Origin: CAZXYF01 sp964644705
Lineage (GTDB): Bacteria > Planctomycetota > Brocadiia > SM23-32
NCBI GenBank assembly: GCA_964644705.1
Contig: CAZXYF010000041.1
Location: forward strand, 1 to 20,781
Direction of reading: 5' to 3'
DNA length: 20,781 nucleotides
Every line of letters begins with the position of its first letter. Position 1 is the stretch's first letter. This document shows, piece by piece, positions 14,287 through 20,781 of the stretch. Under the pieces are notes generated by a model. That model saw only the letters and a program-made list of their open reading frames with translations. It had not been told where the DNA came from and did no database searches. The translations under genes and the position numbers were made by a program.

Positions 14287-16419
14287 ATGCTTCATCGCGA
14301 CATACTGGCTGAACTAGATATTGATAAAGATGAAATTGAACGCGAGGTCCAGGCGGCCTTGCAGGGCATCGGGACCGATGAGCTCGAAGAACAACTGGAT
14401 GAATCCGTTCAGGACTTTAGCGTCAACACGGTGCTTGAAGGGACCGTGGTGAACATTGGCGATGACGAAGTAATGGTGGATGTTGGCTACAAAAGCGAAG
14501 GCGTTGTACCCCGGTATGAATGGGATGACCCTTCCTCTATCGAAGTTGGCGATAAAGTTGATGTTCTGCTGGAAGCCGTTGAGGGTGATTCCGGCATCGT
14601 CCAGCTCAGCAAACATAAAGCCGAACGCATCAAAGCGTGGGAACAGATTACCAGCACCTGCGATGAAGATGACGTCGTTACGGGCCGGGTCATGCGGAAA
14701 ATCAAGGGCGGACTGCTCGTTGACATTGGCGTCCCGGTTTTCCTCCCCGCCAGTCAGGTGGATATCCGCCGACCGGGCGAGATTGCCGATTACATCGGCC
14801 ATGATCTGACCTGCAAGATCCTCAAGATTGACGAAGGCCGACGCAACATCGTTGTCAGCCGTCGTCAGTTGATCGAGCAGCAACGGGAAGTTATGGCGAA
14901 ACGTCTCTTCCCGAAATTGGAAGAAGGCGAAATCCGCAAGGGCAAGGTCAAGAACATCGTCGACTTCGGGGCGTTTGTGGACCTCGGAGGCGTCGATGGC
15001 CTGCTCCATATTACCGACATGAGCTGGGGACGAATCAGTCATCCCAGTGAGATGGTCGCCATCGACGATGAAATCATGGTCAAGATCCTCAACGTCGATG
15101 AGGAACAGGGCAAAATTGCTCTTGGCCTCAAACAGAAAACGCCCAGTCCGTGGGACGACATCGAAGAGAAATATCCCGTGGGCTCGACAGTCAGTGGCGA
15201 AGTCGTCAACCTGATGAGCTATGGTGCCTTCGTCAAACTTGAGGAAGGCGTCGAAGGGCTTGTGCACATCAGTGAGATGTCCTGGACCCGGCGCATCAAT
15301 CATCCAAGCGAAGTTGTGGCAATCGGCGATAATGTCGACGTCGTTGTCCTTGACATCGATACGGAGAAAGAACAGATCAGTCTCGGCATGAAGCAAACCG
15401 AGAAAAACCCGTGGGAGGCCGTCAAAGAGAATTATCCTCCGGGCACAACCGTTGTCGGCCAGGTGCGCAACCTCACCAGCTACGGCGCCTTTGTCGAGAT
15501 TGAAGAAGGTATCGACGGTCTGCTCCATGTCAATGACATGTCATGGACCCGAAAAGTCAACCACCCGAGCGAAGTGGTTAACAAAGGCGAAACCATTGAG
15601 ACCATGGTCCTCGAAGTGGATCCGGAACGGCGTCGGGTGGCCTTGGGCTTGAAACAACTTGAACCTGATCCGTGGCAGGATGAAATTCCGGAACGTTATC
15701 GCGCCGGTGACATCGTTCGCGGCCGGGTTTCCAAGCTCACAAGCTTCGGGGCTTTCATTGAACTGGAAGAGGATCTTGAAGGACTGCTGCACGTCAGCGA
15801 GATGAGCCAGCAGGACATCGAGACCCCCGAGGAAATCGTCGCTGAAGGGGACATTGTCGATGTGCGTGTTCTTCGCGTCGACACCGACGAGCGCAAAATC
15901 GGGCTGAGCCTCCTTCCCTCCGCCGGGATGGAACGCGAAGAAGGCGGCCCGGGTATCGTTCTTCTCTCCGATGAAATCGAGGAAGCCGACAATCCGGAAG
16001 AAGTCGTCGAAGAAGCTCTGGCAGAGGCTCCTCAGCTTGAGGAACGGCCCGAATCACCTTCGGCTGACGGCGTGAGTGGCTCCGGACTGAATATTCCCCG
16101 GCCTTCTGGTGCTGGCGAGGAAGGGACTGAGGGAGAAGCCGACATCGAGACCGCGGAAAACGAACAGCCTGAAGAAGCGGAAGCTGAATCGGGTGATGGC
16201 TCCGAAGTGGCGGACGCCGAAGATGAGAATACCGCCCACCCCACCGCTGAAGCTTCTGAGGACGAAATGTCCGAAGAGACTTCGACCAATTCGGACAAAG
16301 AGGCGACGGAAACTGCGGAACAACCCGATGAGGAAGTGGACGCAGAAGCAACGTCACAGGTGGAAGAATCCACCTCCGAAACCGAAGAGGAAGAGGAAGA
16401 GGAGGAGGAGGAGGAGTAA
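14287..16419 (+). CDS. rpsA: 30S ribosomal protein S1, six S1 domains plus acidic tail, 710 aa
   Basis: S1 binds mRNA and helps load it on the 30S subunit. Six S1 OB-fold repeats can be laid out at about 46-111, 127-194, 213-283, 298-369, 384-456 and 470-543. Repeats 3-6 are canonical (GAFV-, GL-HI-MSW, HPSE-V), while 1-2 are diverged, as usual for the ribosome-binding part. Beyond 550 lies a tail of about 160 residues, very rich in Glu, Ser, Ala and Asp, ending in eleven consecutive Glu (700-710). E. coli S1 has 557 residues and lacks such a tail. The domain order and cmk-plsC neighbourhood support rpsA. AAGG sits about 11 nt before the ATG. Confidence 0.95.
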   Translation: MLHRDILAELDIDKDEIEREVQAALQGIGTDELEEQLDESVQDFSVNTVLEGTVVNIGDDEVMVDVGYKSEGVVPRYEWDDPSSIEVGDKVDVLLEAVEGDSGIVQLSKHKAERIKAWEQITSTCDEDDVVTGRVMRKIKGGLLVDIGVPVFLPASQVDIRRPGEIADYIGHDLTCKILKIDEGRRNIVVSRRQLIEQQREVMAKRLFPKLEEGEIRKGKVKNIVDFGAFVDLGGVDGLLHITDMSWGRISHPSEMVAIDDEIMVKILNVDEEQGKIALGLKQKTPSPWDDIEEKYPVGSTVSGEVVNLMSYGAFVKLEEGVEGLVHISEMSWTRRINHPSEVVAIGDNVDVVVLDIDTEKEQISLGMKQTEKNPWEAVKENYPPGTTVVGQVRNLTSYGAFVEIEEGIDGLLHVNDMSWTRKVNHPSEVVNKGETIETMVLEVDPERRRVALGLKQLEPDPWQDEIPERYRAGDIVRGRVSKLTSFGAFIELEEDLEGLLHVSEMSQQDIETPEEIVAEGDIVDVRVLRVDTDERKIGLSLLPSAGMEREEGGPGIVLLSDEIEEADNPEEVVEEALAEAPQLEERPESPSADGVSGSGLNIPRPSGAGEEGTEGEADIETAENEQPEEAEAESGDGSEVADAEDENTAHPTAEASEDEMSEETSTNSDKEATETAEQPDEEVDAEATSQVEESTSETEEEEEEEEEEE

Positions 16420-16444
16420 CCACCGGGAAATATACAGCATTTCT

Positions 16445-16485
16445 GGTCTGGCAGGAAACCCCCATCACCGGTTTTCTGCCAGACC
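16445..16485 (+). terminator. 16-bp hairpin between rpsA and the sigma gene
   Basis: GGTCTGGCAGGAAACC (16445-16460) pairs with GGTTTTCTGCCAGACC (16470-16485): 16 continuous pairs with one G-U and a 9-nt loop. It starts 26 nt after the rpsA stop and ends 26 nt before the sigma-gene ATG. No U-tract follows, so partial termination, RNase III processing or transcript stabilisation all fit. Confidence 0.55.
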
Positions 16486-16511
16486 TTAACCACATAGGCA
16501 CTTAGGGACAC

Positions 16512-17348
16512 ATGGTCAGCAGACAATCCACAAAATCCAGTCTGCAGAATTATCTATCCGGTATCGGCCAATACGATCTGCTCAGCCGGGAGGAAGAACA
16601 AGAGCTGGCCCGCCGATATCAGGAAGAAGGGGACGGAAGCGCGCGACAGGAAATGATCAGAGCTAATTTACGTCTTGTTGTGAGTATCGCCAAAAAATTC
16701 CGCGGCAGGGGACTTCCCCTCACCGATCTTATCGAGGAAGGCAACATCGGCCTTATTCGTGCGGTCGAGCGGTTTGATCCCGACCGTGGAAATCGTTTCA
16801 GCACTTTTGCGACATGGTGGATTGAAAGATGCGTGCGGCGAGCGATATGCAGCAATGCACGAACTGTCCGCATCCCGGCCTACATGTTCGAGCTGGTTGC
16901 TCGCGCCAAACGTATCGCCATGTCGTTGAAAGACGAACTGGAACGCGAGCCCACGATGGAAGAAATAGCGGACCGCATGGATATCAAGGCCAGCACAGCT
17001 AAACTACTGCGAAAGGCCTTGAGTGGCCGCACCACGAGCCTATCAGCGCCCGTTTCCGGTCAGGATAACGAAGGAAGCAACACCTCATTGGGTAACCTGC
17101 TTGAGGATGAGTCCTCCCCTCAACCGGAAGAGGAGGTCTTCACGCAGATGGAGCTTGATAAACTTCAGAAGTTGATCGACTCCATCGATGAACGGGACGC
17201 CAAAATTCTTTCCCTGCGGTACGGACTCAACTCCGAAAGTCCAAAAACGCTACGTGAAATCGGTGAAATTGTTGATCTAAGTCGAGAGCGCGTGCGACAA
17301 CTCGAAATGCGCGCACTCAAACGACTCAAAAAAGCTATGAGTAAGTAA
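16512..17348 (+). CDS. RpoD-like sigma-70 factor without region 1.1, 278 aa
   Basis: The product directs RNA polymerase to promoters. Region 1.2 is at about 9-40 (LQNYLSGIGQYDLLSREEEQ). Region 2 is at about 45-117, including NLRLVVSIAKKF, DLIEEGNIGLIRAVERFDP and FSTFATWWIE. Region 3 is at about 118-180 and region 4 at about 210-278, with the helix-turn-helix TLREIGEIVDLSRERVRQLE. Region 1.1 is absent. In region 2.4 the WWIRQAITR of E. coli sigma-70 is WWIERCVRR here, so the residues matching Gln437 and Thr440, which read the -12 base pair, are both Arg. The RIPAYMFE that follows resembles RpoD-like proteins of Lentisphaerae/Verrucomicrobia (recollection). It could be the principal sigma of this lineage or a group-2 factor. 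AGGGA precedes the ATG. The apt gene follows closely. Confidence 0.9.
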   Translation: MVSRQSTKSSLQNYLSGIGQYDLLSREEEQELARRYQEEGDGSARQEMIRANLRLVVSIAKKFRGRGLPLTDLIEEGNIGLIRAVERFDPDRGNRFSTFATWWIERCVRRAICSNARTVRIPAYMFELVARAKRIAMSLKDELEREPTMEEIADRMDIKASTAKLLRKALSGRTTSLSAPVSGQDNEGSNTSLGNLLEDESSPQPEEEVFTQMELDKLQKLIDSIDERDAKILSLRYGLNSESPKTLREIGEIVDLSRERVRQLEMRALKRLKKAMSK

Positions 17349-17373
17349 TCTCCCCAATTCGAAAGGACTAGCC

Positions 17374-17898
17374 GTGTCAACTCTCCGCGATTCGATCCGA
17401 AGCGTCCCGGGATTTCCCGAAGACGGTATCATATTTCGAGATATCACCACACTTCTCAATAAACCGGCCGCTCTTAAAGAAGCCGTTCGTAGTCTCTGCG
17501 CGCCCTATCAGAACGAAAACATCCAGCAGGTCGTCGGCATAGAGGCCCGTGGATTTATTCTCGGTGGCGCCATTGCGTGTGAACTCGACGCTGGGTTTGT
17601 GCCTATCCGCAAAGAAGGCAAACTGCCGGCGGATACGATCCAGAAAAGTTATGAACTGGAGTATGGCACCGACACCCTCGCCATGCATCGAGACGCCATA
17701 GAACAGGGGGAAGATGTCCTGATGTTCGATGATCTTCTGGCCACCGGAGGCACAATGGAGGCCTCCTGCGAGATGGTTGAGGAAGTCGGAGGAAACATCG
17801 TCGGATGCGCATTTTTGATCGAACTGGACCCGCTGCAGGGGCGCGACAAAATAAATGGTTACGACATCATGTCGGTCATACATTACAATGAGGCCTGA
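17374..17898 (+). CDS. apt: Adenine phosphoribosyltransferase, 174 aa
   Basis: Apt makes AMP from adenine and PRPP in purine salvage. The sequence has the N-terminal RSVPGFPEDGIIFRDITTLL (typical of the family), IEARGF (56-61), RKEGKLP (79-85, substrate loop) and the PRPP-binding VLMFDDLLATGGTM (115-128). Length is normal. The start is GTG with AAGGA 6 nt upstream. It begins 25 nt after the sigma gene and is probably cotranscribed with it. The protein is cytoplasmic. Nothing is visible in the 118-nt gap to the convergent gene that follows. Confidence 0.95.
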   Translation: MSTLRDSIRSVPGFPEDGIIFRDITTLLNKPAALKEAVRSLCAPYQNENIQQVVGIEARGFILGGAIACELDAGFVPIRKEGKLPADTIQKSYELEYGTDTLAMHRDAIEQGEDVLMFDDLLATGGTMEASCEMVEEVGGNIVGCAFLIELDPLQGRDKINGYDIMSVIHYNEA

Positions 17899-18016
17899 TG
17901 CTGGCATGTTGTTACAGCTGTTTCCAGGATCCACTCCGTGCTGGCTATCATCGGAAGACTGATCCTCTCCTCACGTGGATGACTGGATCACCCTTCTTCC
18001 ATTGCACAGCTGGTGT

Positions 18017-18364
18017 TCATTCATCCCCCGCCTGCATCTGGGATACGCGGGCTTTCAATTGCTTGATTTCTCTCTGCAACTTTTGCATTTTCCCTTCCAT
18101 CTTCTCCGGGGTACCCGCTGTATCCATCGCGTTCCGAAGCTTTCGTATCTCTTCCACGATATTGTCCAGCGATTCGCCTACCTGGGTGGCCTCTTTTACC
18201 ATTTTCTCCATGTCACTCTCCTGCATCGCATTCAAGTCCTTTCTGGTTGCCTGAGCAGAATTGCGGACGCTCAATATATTACCCGCATTCCGCACACTCA
18301 TAATGCAGGCAAAAAACGCGATTACAAGACAGGTGATCCATGCCAGCAGGTGTGTGCTATTCAT
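18017..18364 (-). CDS. Single-pass membrane protein with coiled coil, unknown function, about 115 aa
   Basis: I do not recognise this family. One hydrophobic helix (LLAWITCLVIAFFACIMSV) lies near the N-terminus. A long charged helical region follows with heptad-like spacing (MEKMVKEATQVGESLDNIVEEIRKL, then MEGKMQKLQREIKQLKARVSQM), predicting a coiled coil. The protein may be anchored in the membrane with a soluble oligomerising tail. The start is ambiguous. An ATG at 18376 precedes GGGAGG, while ATGs at 18367 and 18364 follow it, and 18364 has the better spacing (4 nt) and was chosen. It lies about 150 nt downstream of the ABC exporter on the same strand and may share its transcript. Coding status rests on the membrane/coiled-coil pattern, not on homology. 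Confidence 0.6.
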   Translation of the reverse strand: MNSTHLLAWITCLVIAFFACIMSVRNAGNILSVRNSAQATRKDLNAMQESDMEKMVKEATQVGESLDNIVEEIRKLRNAMDTAGTPEKMEGKMQKLQREIKQLKARVSQMQAGDE

Positions 18365-18512
18365 CATTCCTCCCATCGCATTATACGCCGACGATTGCTA
18401 TCAGCAGATCTGCCCCTTTTGCGGAAATCCTCTTTCCCATGGAGGTATCATTTTCGCCGTTCCGGGAATCAGATCGGACACCTTCTTACGATATAATTGA
18501 ATGACGGATGAT

Positions 18513-20456
18513 CTATTCCGCCCCATTGAAAGGCTCAGGGGCTGAAAACTGGATTCGGTGAAGTTTCGCATATTCCCCTCCCTGTTCCAACAGTTCATCG
18601 TGAGTACCCTGCTCCACTATCCGCCCTTCTTTGAGTACCACTATGCGATCTGCATATCGGACGGTCGAAAGTCGATGAGCAATCACAAACGTCGTCCGAC
18701 CACTCATCAAATTACTCAGACCCCGCTGAACACGCCGCTCGGACTCACTATCCAGATTACTGGTTGCCTCATCCAATATCAGAACAGGCGCGTCTTTTAA
18801 GATGGCGCGGGCGATTGTGATACATTGGCGCTGCCCCCCGGAAAATCGGGATCCTTTCTCCCCAACAACCGTCTCATACCCGTCCGGCAGACCCGACACA
18901 AAATCATGAATTTGGGCGGCCTCGGCTGCCCGCCGCACCTGATCATCCGTAGCATTGCGCCGCCCGTAACGGATATTCTCCTCCACACTGCGATTAAACA
19001 GAAAAGGATGCTGTCCGACAATTGCCACCTGCTCCAGCAGGCTCTCGCGCGTAATCTTTCTGACGTCGTGGCCGTCGATATACACGCTACCCCTCTGCGG
19101 ATCGTAAAACCGAGGGATCAGGTCCAGCAGGGTCGACTTGCCCGCTCCGGTCTCCCCCACCAGAGCACAGACCTCGCCATGCGAAACATTCAGATTTATA
19201 TCCTTCAGCACGAATTGATCATCCTCGTAAGCGAACCAAACATCCTCGAAGCGAACATTGTCCTCCACCCTCTGGATATCCACTGCATCGGGGGCATCTT
19301 TCAGCGATGATTCCTGGTTCAACAGTTCAAATATACGATCGAACGCCGCCAGATTTTCGCGCAACTTGCTGTACACCTTGGCCAGTTTTTTGACCGATCT
19401 GGGCATCAACGCAACCGCCCCGATGAGTGGCACCAAAGTGGGAAGGTCAACGGCGCCCGCGCGCCGAAAATAGTCCGCAAACAACAGAACAACCGCAAAA
19501 CATATTGCCATGATTGCGTGCGGCAGCGAATCCGCCCAGGCTCTGCTCCGCGTCAGTTTGAATGCCTGCCGGAGCTGTTGACGGTTCCGTTCACGGAATT
19601 CCGCGTTTTCCTCATCCTCCATGCCAAACGATTTCACCACTCGAATGCCGCTGAACATCTGGTTGATCGCATCCGTAATATCTCCGATTTTCTCCAGCGA
19701 TTTCCGTCCGTGTTTTTGTATGCGTCCCCCGTACAACCGCATCACCAACGCGACAAACGGGAGGGCAACCAACACGACCAGAGTAAGCTTCCAACTGCTG
19801 TAAAAAGCAACGGACAGCAACACAACGATCTGAATCGGGTGTTTGGCCACATCCCGAAATATCATTTTCGCTGCACTCTTGGTGGTGCTGATGTCATTTG
19901 TCAGTCGGCTGATAAGATCCCCCGTCCGTCGTCCCGCAAAAAATGAGAGCGGTTGCCTGCTCAGTTTATCGAAGACGGCCACACGTATATCGGCCATCAC
20001 ACTCCACAACACACGGCGCGTGCAATATGTCTCAAAAAATGAGGCGATCACCCATATCGGTGCGATAAGTACCAACACCACTATTGCCACGTTCGTCAAC
20101 TGCATGGGGCCCGGTCCCACAAAATCCTGGAGCCATTTAATAAAACCGACTTCCGTCACCTTCCGGACAATTTGCTGTTTGTAATTCTCCAGTTTTTCCT
20201 GCAGTGTTTTTGACTTCTGACTGCTGCCGGAATCCTGCTCAGTCGGTGCTGCGCCCTTTTCAGCTGCTTCCTTTTGTTTTGGACTTTCTGCAAACCCCTC
20301 AATTATCGGCCGTCCAAGCAGCAACAGGCTCCCGCTCACCATCGAGGTAACAGTCATAGCAATGAACGCCAGGATCATAATCTTCCAGTGCGGGTACGCA
20401 AAACGCAGAAATCGTTTGATCGTATCCAGCTGTTCATATACCGGCGACTCAGACAT
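18513..20456 (-). CDS. MsbA-type ABC exporter, fused membrane and ATPase domains, 647 aa
   Basis: This half-transporter works as a homodimer and probably flips lipids, lipid A or hydrophobic compounds across the inner membrane. The membrane domain spans about 1-330 with six predicted helices (first at about 27-47), and the ATPase about 400-640. Motifs: Walker A GETGAGKST (434-442), Q-loop GQHPFLF, signature FSGGQ (538-542; Phe replaces the usual Leu), Walker B VLILDE (558-563) and the H-loop His594. Between TM1 and TM2, about 60 extra charged residues (55-115) would face the periplasm. A purine-rich AAAGAGA precedes the ATG, overlapping a small inverted repeat (20464-20483). MsbA is suggested by architecture; drug or lipid specificity is not proven. 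Confidence 0.9.
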   Translation of the reverse strand: MSESPVYEQLDTIKRFLRFAYPHWKIMILAFIAMTVTSMVSGSLLLLGRPIIEGFAESPKQKEAAEKGAAPTEQDSGSSQKSKTLQEKLENYKQQIVRKVTEVGFIKWLQDFVGPGPMQLTNVAIVVLVLIAPIWVIASFFETYCTRRVLWSVMADIRVAVFDKLSRQPLSFFAGRRTGDLISRLTNDISTTKSAAKMIFRDVAKHPIQIVVLLSVAFYSSWKLTLVVLVALPFVALVMRLYGGRIQKHGRKSLEKIGDITDAINQMFSGIRVVKSFGMEDEENAEFRERNRQQLRQAFKLTRSRAWADSLPHAIMAICFAVVLLFADYFRRAGAVDLPTLVPLIGAVALMPRSVKKLAKVYSKLRENLAAFDRIFELLNQESSLKDAPDAVDIQRVEDNVRFEDVWFAYEDDQFVLKDINLNVSHGEVCALVGETGAGKSTLLDLIPRFYDPQRGSVYIDGHDVRKITRESLLEQVAIVGQHPFLFNRSVEENIRYGRRNATDDQVRRAAEAAQIHDFVSGLPDGYETVVGEKGSRFSGGQRQCITIARAILKDAPVLILDEATSNLDSESERRVQRGLSNLMSGRTTFVIAHRLSTVRYADRIVVLKEGRIVEQGTHDELLEQGGEYAKLHRIQFSAPEPFNGAE

Positions 20457-20607
20457 GATTTCTCTTTACTCAATCAGTAAAAGGCTGGCCACGATAAACC
20501 CGCTGTCAGAGACTTGGCGTCACATTACAGGAACGATCAAATACTACATCAGTGCGGTGACCAGTGGAAAACGGACAGGGGAGGGATGCGGCTTATAAGT
20601 AATGTAT

Positions 20608-20637
20608 ATTGTATCAGGAGCGACCTTATTCAATCAA
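20608..20637 (-). promoter_or_regulatory. Candidate promoter for the ABC exporter
   Basis: On the minus strand TTGATT (20637-20632), an 18-nt spacer and TACAAT (20613-20608) match consensus at 4/6 and 5/6. It would give a leader of about 145 nt. The leader shows nothing else recognisable apart from the inverted repeat by the start codon. Confidence 0.38.
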
Positions 20638-20640
20638 GAC

Positions 20641-20661
20641 ACCGGGCCCCTCCTGGGCGGT
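20641..20661 (-). terminator. GC-rich hairpin after the edge gene
   Basis: On the minus strand ACC-GCCC pairs with GGGC-GGT across a 5-nt loop and a CC bulge, directly after a TGA (20663-20661). No T-tract follows. The position suggests a transcript end for the partial frame at the window edge. Confidence 0.3.
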
Positions 20662-20781
20662 CACCATGAGTTTCCTGCGATTTCATACACGTATATGGTG
20701 CGTGTTGATTTCCCGGTTCGCTGGCGGGCCTGTCCAAAATAGCGTTTTGAGAAGCATAATTCTTTGTCTTTATCATCGTCT
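20661..20781 (-). CDS. Possible C-terminus of a gene running off the right edge (39 aa visible)
   Basis: A minus-strand frame is open from the window edge to TGA at 20661-20663 and ends in RYFGQARQRTGKSTRTIYVYEIAGNSW-like sequence (positions 20664-20744). The mix of aromatic, Arg and Thr residues reads like a real protein end, and a hairpin follows the stop. No family is recognised. A plus-strand frame from 20666 to the edge is also open, so strand is not certain. Confidence 0.3.
   Translation of the reverse strand, partial: DDDKDKELCFSKRYFGQARQRTGKSTRTIYVYEIAGNSW

Noticed and set aside
14314..15528. 404-codon minus-strand frame opposite rpsA
   Set aside because: It is antisense to six clear S1 domains; its length reflects the repetitive codon use of the S1 repeats.
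18261..18500. Plus-strand frame with a CPFCG zinc-ribbon-like motif
   Set aside because: It is mostly antisense to the coiled-coil protein gene, and a single Cys pair without a partner pair is likely coincidence.
20666..20781. Plus-strand frame open to the right edge
   Set aside because: It has only a weak ribosome site; the opposite frame has a more protein-like translation followed by a hairpin, though strand is not settled.
1..20781. CRISPR array, tRNA, rRNA or insertion sequence
   Set aside because: No regularly spaced repeats, cloverleaf, rRNA-like sequence (apart from the 10-nt 16S-tail-like match) or transposase-like protein was seen on either strand.

Overview
The window looks like chromosomal DNA of a moderately GC-rich Gram-negative-type bacterium. 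The best guess is a member of the Planctomycetes/Verrucomicrobia/Lentisphaerae-Kiritimatiellota group. That placement is inference. It rests on a cluster of polysaccharide-lyase-like and Asp-box propeller enzymes without SusC/SusD partners, an RpoD-like sigma factor that lacks region 1.1 and has an unusual region 2.4, an S1 protein with a long acidic tail, and an MsbA-type exporter with a large insertion in its first periplasmic loop. No rRNA, tRNA, CRISPR array or transposase is visible.

Left part (1-7.7 kb), accessory carbohydrate region. On the minus strand lie a small orphan gene (240-551), a GH33-type sialidase (727-1851), an Asp-box propeller protein (2721-4037), a PL22/oligogalacturonate-lyase-like propeller (4336-5439) and a heparinase II/III-family lyase (5487-7571). 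None has a visible signal peptide, so the lyases probably act on imported uronic-acid oligosaccharides in the cytoplasm. A plus-strand, AT-richer two-gene cassette (1933-2579) interrupts the cluster. It encodes a PIN-domain nuclease and a 71-residue partner overlapping by 4 nt, a probable toxin-antitoxin module in toxin-first order. Two nearly identical copies of an intergenic repeat (1-69 and 4094-4171) flank this 4.1-kb segment in direct orientation. The lyase pair has a good candidate promoter and a possible leader peptide at 7597-7742.

Middle part (7.8-12.1 kb). ilvD (branched-chain amino acid synthesis) has a near-consensus promoter. A secreted protein of unknown function follows, with a GATase1/ThuA-like C-terminal domain and its own candidate promoter overlapped by a 16-bp palindrome. 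A convergent fumarylacetoacetate-hydrolase-family gene comes next. A gene-free stretch of about 0.7 kb (12052-12757) holds two divergent candidate promoters, a nested inverted-repeat structure and a third, diverged repeat copy.

Right part (12.7-17.9 kb), conserved core. cmk, plsC, rpsA, an rpoD-like sigma gene and apt form a plus-strand run. cmk and plsC overlap, rpsA has a structured leader, and a 16-bp hairpin separates rpsA from the sigma gene. Together these genes serve nucleotide supply, phospholipid synthesis, translation and transcription initiation.

Right edge (18.0-20.8 kb), minus strand. A single-pass coiled-coil membrane protein lies downstream of an MsbA/lipid-exporter-type ABC transporter. 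The possible C-terminus of a further gene runs off the window end.

The least explained items are the dispersed repeat with covarying stem, the toxin-first PIN module, the structured leaders of rpsA and of the heparinase gene, and the nested inverted repeat at 12280-12370.
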